Of a DNA stretch of 16,550 nt, positions 15,067 through 16,550 are shown piece by piece; position 1 is the stretch's first letter; every line of letters starts with the position of its first letter. Source of the DNA: Deltaproteobacteria bacterium. GTDB lineage: Bacteria > Desulfobacterota > Dissulfuribacteria > Dissulfuribacterales > UBA3076. A model generated the notes under the pieces. The model did not search any database and was not told where the DNA came from. It saw nothing but the letters and a program-made list of their open reading frames with translations. Location of the stretch: the NCBI GenBank assembly GCA_030618205.1, contig JAUXDR010000003.1:1-16550 (forward strand), in the 5' to 3' direction. The position numbers and the translations under genes were made by a program.

Positions 15067-16166
15067 GGGCTGATATCTGCAATTTCATCTCCCTTTGCAA
15101 GCCAGCGGTGTCCTGGTCCCCAAGGATGCCAGAAGGCCGGGCCGCGGGAACTTCCAAAGAGCGCCAGTGTGGGGATTCCTAAAGCGGCAGCGAGGTGCAT
15201 GGGAGCTCCGTCGACAGTGATAAAGAGTTGGCAGTGGCGCTGGATGGCTCCTAGTTGTTTGATCTCCCGTGTCGCCACGAGGTGGCCCTTCTTGCTCACC
15301 CAGGATGTCAGCTGAGTGGCCCGCTCCTCGTCATCGGGTGCAAAGGTAATCAGGTGCTCCGACTGGGGATACCGACGCTTCAAAAGCTCTATCAAGGACG
15401 CAAAACTGGTCAACGGCCAGCAATTGTTGAGTTTGCGGTTGCTGATGTGGTAGCCGATTTTAGGATAGCCTTTAATCTCTCCGCTTGCTATGGCCTCTGT
15501 AGCAAAGTCCCTTGCCGGTTGGTCGATGACCACCAAGGGCATTGGGAGAGGGTGCTCTATGCCGATGCTCTTCAATACATCCAGGGTTCGTTCGACTTCA
15601 TGTTTTCTGGCCCGGCTCATGGGGACATAGAGGTTGTAAAAGAAGGCCAGATAGCGATAGCGTGGCTTATCCGGGTAGTGACCGAGTCGGTATGGAGCCC
15701 CGGAGGCAAAGACCGTCTGGGCCTGACGGCGGCTGAAACTGGACTGGAGGCCAATGGCCAGATCGAAATTTTTACCCCTCAAGGACTTCAAAAACCGATA
15801 TTGGCACCAGACGGACCCAAGGCGCCATCTTCTATGACTATGCTTGTGCTTTTCATAGCAGAGAATTCGGTCGATATAGGGATTATCCTTCACCACCTCG
15901 GCGTTATACGTAGAAGCAACTAGAGTAAGCTCGGCCTGTGGACAAGCTTTTTTTAGGGCTTCAAAGGCCGGGGTCGAACAGATTAGGTCGCCAATGTGAT
16001 CGTCCCGTACCACCAGGATACGCCTTGTTTCTGAAAGGTCAAGTCCAGCTGGCCGAGACATCTTTCTCGGTTTTCCAAAAAGCACGGAAAAAAGAAAAGA
16101 TGCCAATAATCCTTTCACTTTCACCTTATCTTTCTTATTTTTTTTAGTATTCTGCTTGGGAAGCAT
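14955..16166 (-). CDS. GT9 heptosyltransferase family protein
   Basis: A 403-residue glycosyltransferase of the LPS heptosyltransferase family. The N-terminal domain begins after an extension with RRILVVRDDHIGDLICSTP (48-66; Asp 60 matches the catalytic Asp) and the C-terminal domain has TVDGAPMHLAAALGIPTLAL (317-336), the nucleotide-binding loop. The first ~30 residues are Lys-rich (NTKKNKKDKVKVKGL) followed by a short hydrophobic stretch LLASFLFSVLF, possibly a membrane-contact segment. It is closer to the WaaC/WaaQ style (HIGD) than the waaF gene here (NWVGD), so it may add a different heptose or branch; the exact step is not readable. The last ~37 codons lie antisense to the end of the ligase-family gene, and the tail after ESRKEG looks unlike normal family ends. 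ATG 16166 has no strong ribosome binding site. Confidence 0.88.
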   Translation of the reverse strand: MLPKQNTKKNKKDKVKVKGLLASFLFSVLFGKPRKMSRPAGLDLSETRRILVVRDDHIGDLICSTPAFEALKKACPQAELTLVASTYNAEVVKDNPYIDRILCYEKHKHSHRRWRLGSVWCQYRFLKSLRGKNFDLAIGLQSSFSRRQAQTVFASGAPYRLGHYPDKPRYRYLAFFYNLYVPMSRARKHEVERTLDVLKSIGIEHPLPMPLVVIDQPARDFATEAIASGEIKGYPKIGYHISNRKLNNCWPLTSFASLIELLKRRYPQSEHLITFAPDDEERATQLTSWVSKKGHLVATREIKQLGAIQRHCQLFITVDGAPMHLAAALGIPTLALFGSSRGPAFWHPWGPGHRWLAKGDEIADISPQEVFDVAREMLESRKEGGASSRTAIAMPVDTAITNQ

Positions 16167-16449
16167 GGGCTTACCAAATATTTAAAGTCTTAATATTAAA
16201 AGCTTGACAATACCAGATAAGGGAATAACTTTTCAAGTTCTCCTGTAATAACTAGCAGGGCCACGTCAAAGTATTCTATAACATGTTGTTATTCAAGCAA
16301 TTGTTTGGAAATATGAATGATGCGTATTTTTGCCAGATTTTGCAATAAATTCAGGTAGATTACATCGGACTTTGATGTTGCCGTGTGATAACTAGATATT
16401 TCAGGTTCTTCAGCCTTTTGCCTTTTTCGGGACTTTAGTTTGGTAAATC
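16167..16449. other. Divergent intergenic region before asnB
   Basis: An AT-rich gap of 283 bases between the minus-strand GT9 gene and asnB. It holds one good promoter candidate toward asnB (below) and an ATAACTAG octamer twice (near 16248 and 16387). No gene is seen. Confidence 0.5.
16204..16231 (+). promoter_or_regulatory. Candidate sigma-70 promoter toward asnB
   Basis: A consensus TTGACA (16204-16209) is followed after 16 bases by TAACTT (16226-16231). The -35 is perfect and the -10 is moderate. The leader to the asnB start would be about 210 bases, which is long; a nearer promoter could exist. Confidence 0.4.
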
Positions 16450-16550
16450 ATGTGCGGAATTGCAGGATACTCCATTAAAGAAAACAGCTTACCAGGTATT
16501 CAGAGGCGTCTTGAAGAGGCATCTTCTCTTCTCTCACACAGAGGACCTGA
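16450..16550 (+). CDS. asnB: Asparagine synthetase (glutamine-hydrolysing), 5' part
   Basis: ATG 16450 opens MCGIAGY, with Cys 2 as the nucleophile of class II glutamine amidotransferases once Met is removed, followed 23 residues on by LLSHRGPD, the conserved loop of the AsnB glutaminase domain. Only 33 residues and part of a codon are in the window; the synthetase domain lies to the right. AsnB homologues make asparagine from aspartate and glutamine, and paralogues inside surface-glycan clusters may amidate sugars or uronic acids. The location next to LPS genes fits the second case, but the visible part cannot decide. The ribosome binding site is weak. Confidence 0.9.
   Translation, partial: MCGIAGYSIKENSLPGIQRRLEEASSLLSHRGP

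Noticed and set aside
15255..15923. 222-codon plus-strand frame
   Set aside because: Antisense to the GT9 gene, whose motifs on the minus strand are clear; a shadow frame.
1..16550. tRNA, rRNA, CRISPR array or intact insertion sequence
   Set aside because: No cloverleaf, rRNA-like conserved block, regularly spaced repeats or complete transposase was found by reading both strands.

Overview
The window looks like a chromosomal lipopolysaccharide (LPS) core and surface-glycan locus of a Gram-negative bacterium. It encodes heptosyltransferases of family GT9, sugar kinases of the WaaP type and an O-antigen-ligase-type membrane protein, which together imply an outer membrane with a heptose-containing, phosphorylated core. 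The combination with a B12-type radical SAM protein and the protein style suggest a deltaproteobacterium-like lineage (Desulfobacterota or a neighbour), but that is inference and no species is claimed.

Layout, left to right. (1) 1-791, minus: 5' part of an unrecognised gene that runs off the left edge, with a plausible promoter and a 15-bp tandem repeat behind it. (2) 1041-1880, minus: WaaP-type LPS core kinase. (3) 2217-6391, plus: a probable operon of waaF, a GT9-like protein with a helical N-terminal extension, and a B12-binding/radical SAM protein. (4) 6416-7860: a scarred stretch with a transposase C-terminal relic, a small polytopic membrane protein of unknown role, a stem-loop and terminator candidate, and a broken IS-associated gene. 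(5) 8009-11822: a lipid-linked sugar module made of a GT2-GtrA fusion (polyprenyl-phosphate sugar synthase type), an AT-rich exported endonuclease/exonuclease/phosphatase-fold protein, a second transposase-like relic and a GT39/ArnT-type membrane transferase. (6) 12171-15066, plus: a protein with two complete WaaP-like kinase domains, overlapping an O-antigen-ligase-family protein. (7) 14955-16166, minus: a second GT9 heptosyltransferase whose 3' end overlaps the ligase gene by 112 bp. (8) 16450 to the right edge, plus: the start of asnB (glutamine-dependent asparagine synthetase), a common member of surface-polysaccharide clusters.

How the parts fit: the GT9 enzymes would add heptoses to Kdo-lipid A in the cytoplasm, the kinases would phosphorylate core sugars, and the ligase would join polymer to the core on the periplasmic side. 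Separately, the GT2-GtrA protein could charge and move a lipid-phosphate sugar that the GT39 enzyme uses in the periplasm. The most unusual item is the tandem-kinase gene at 12171-13727: both halves keep the full set of kinase active-site residues. No rRNA, tRNA, CRISPR array or intact mobile element was seen.
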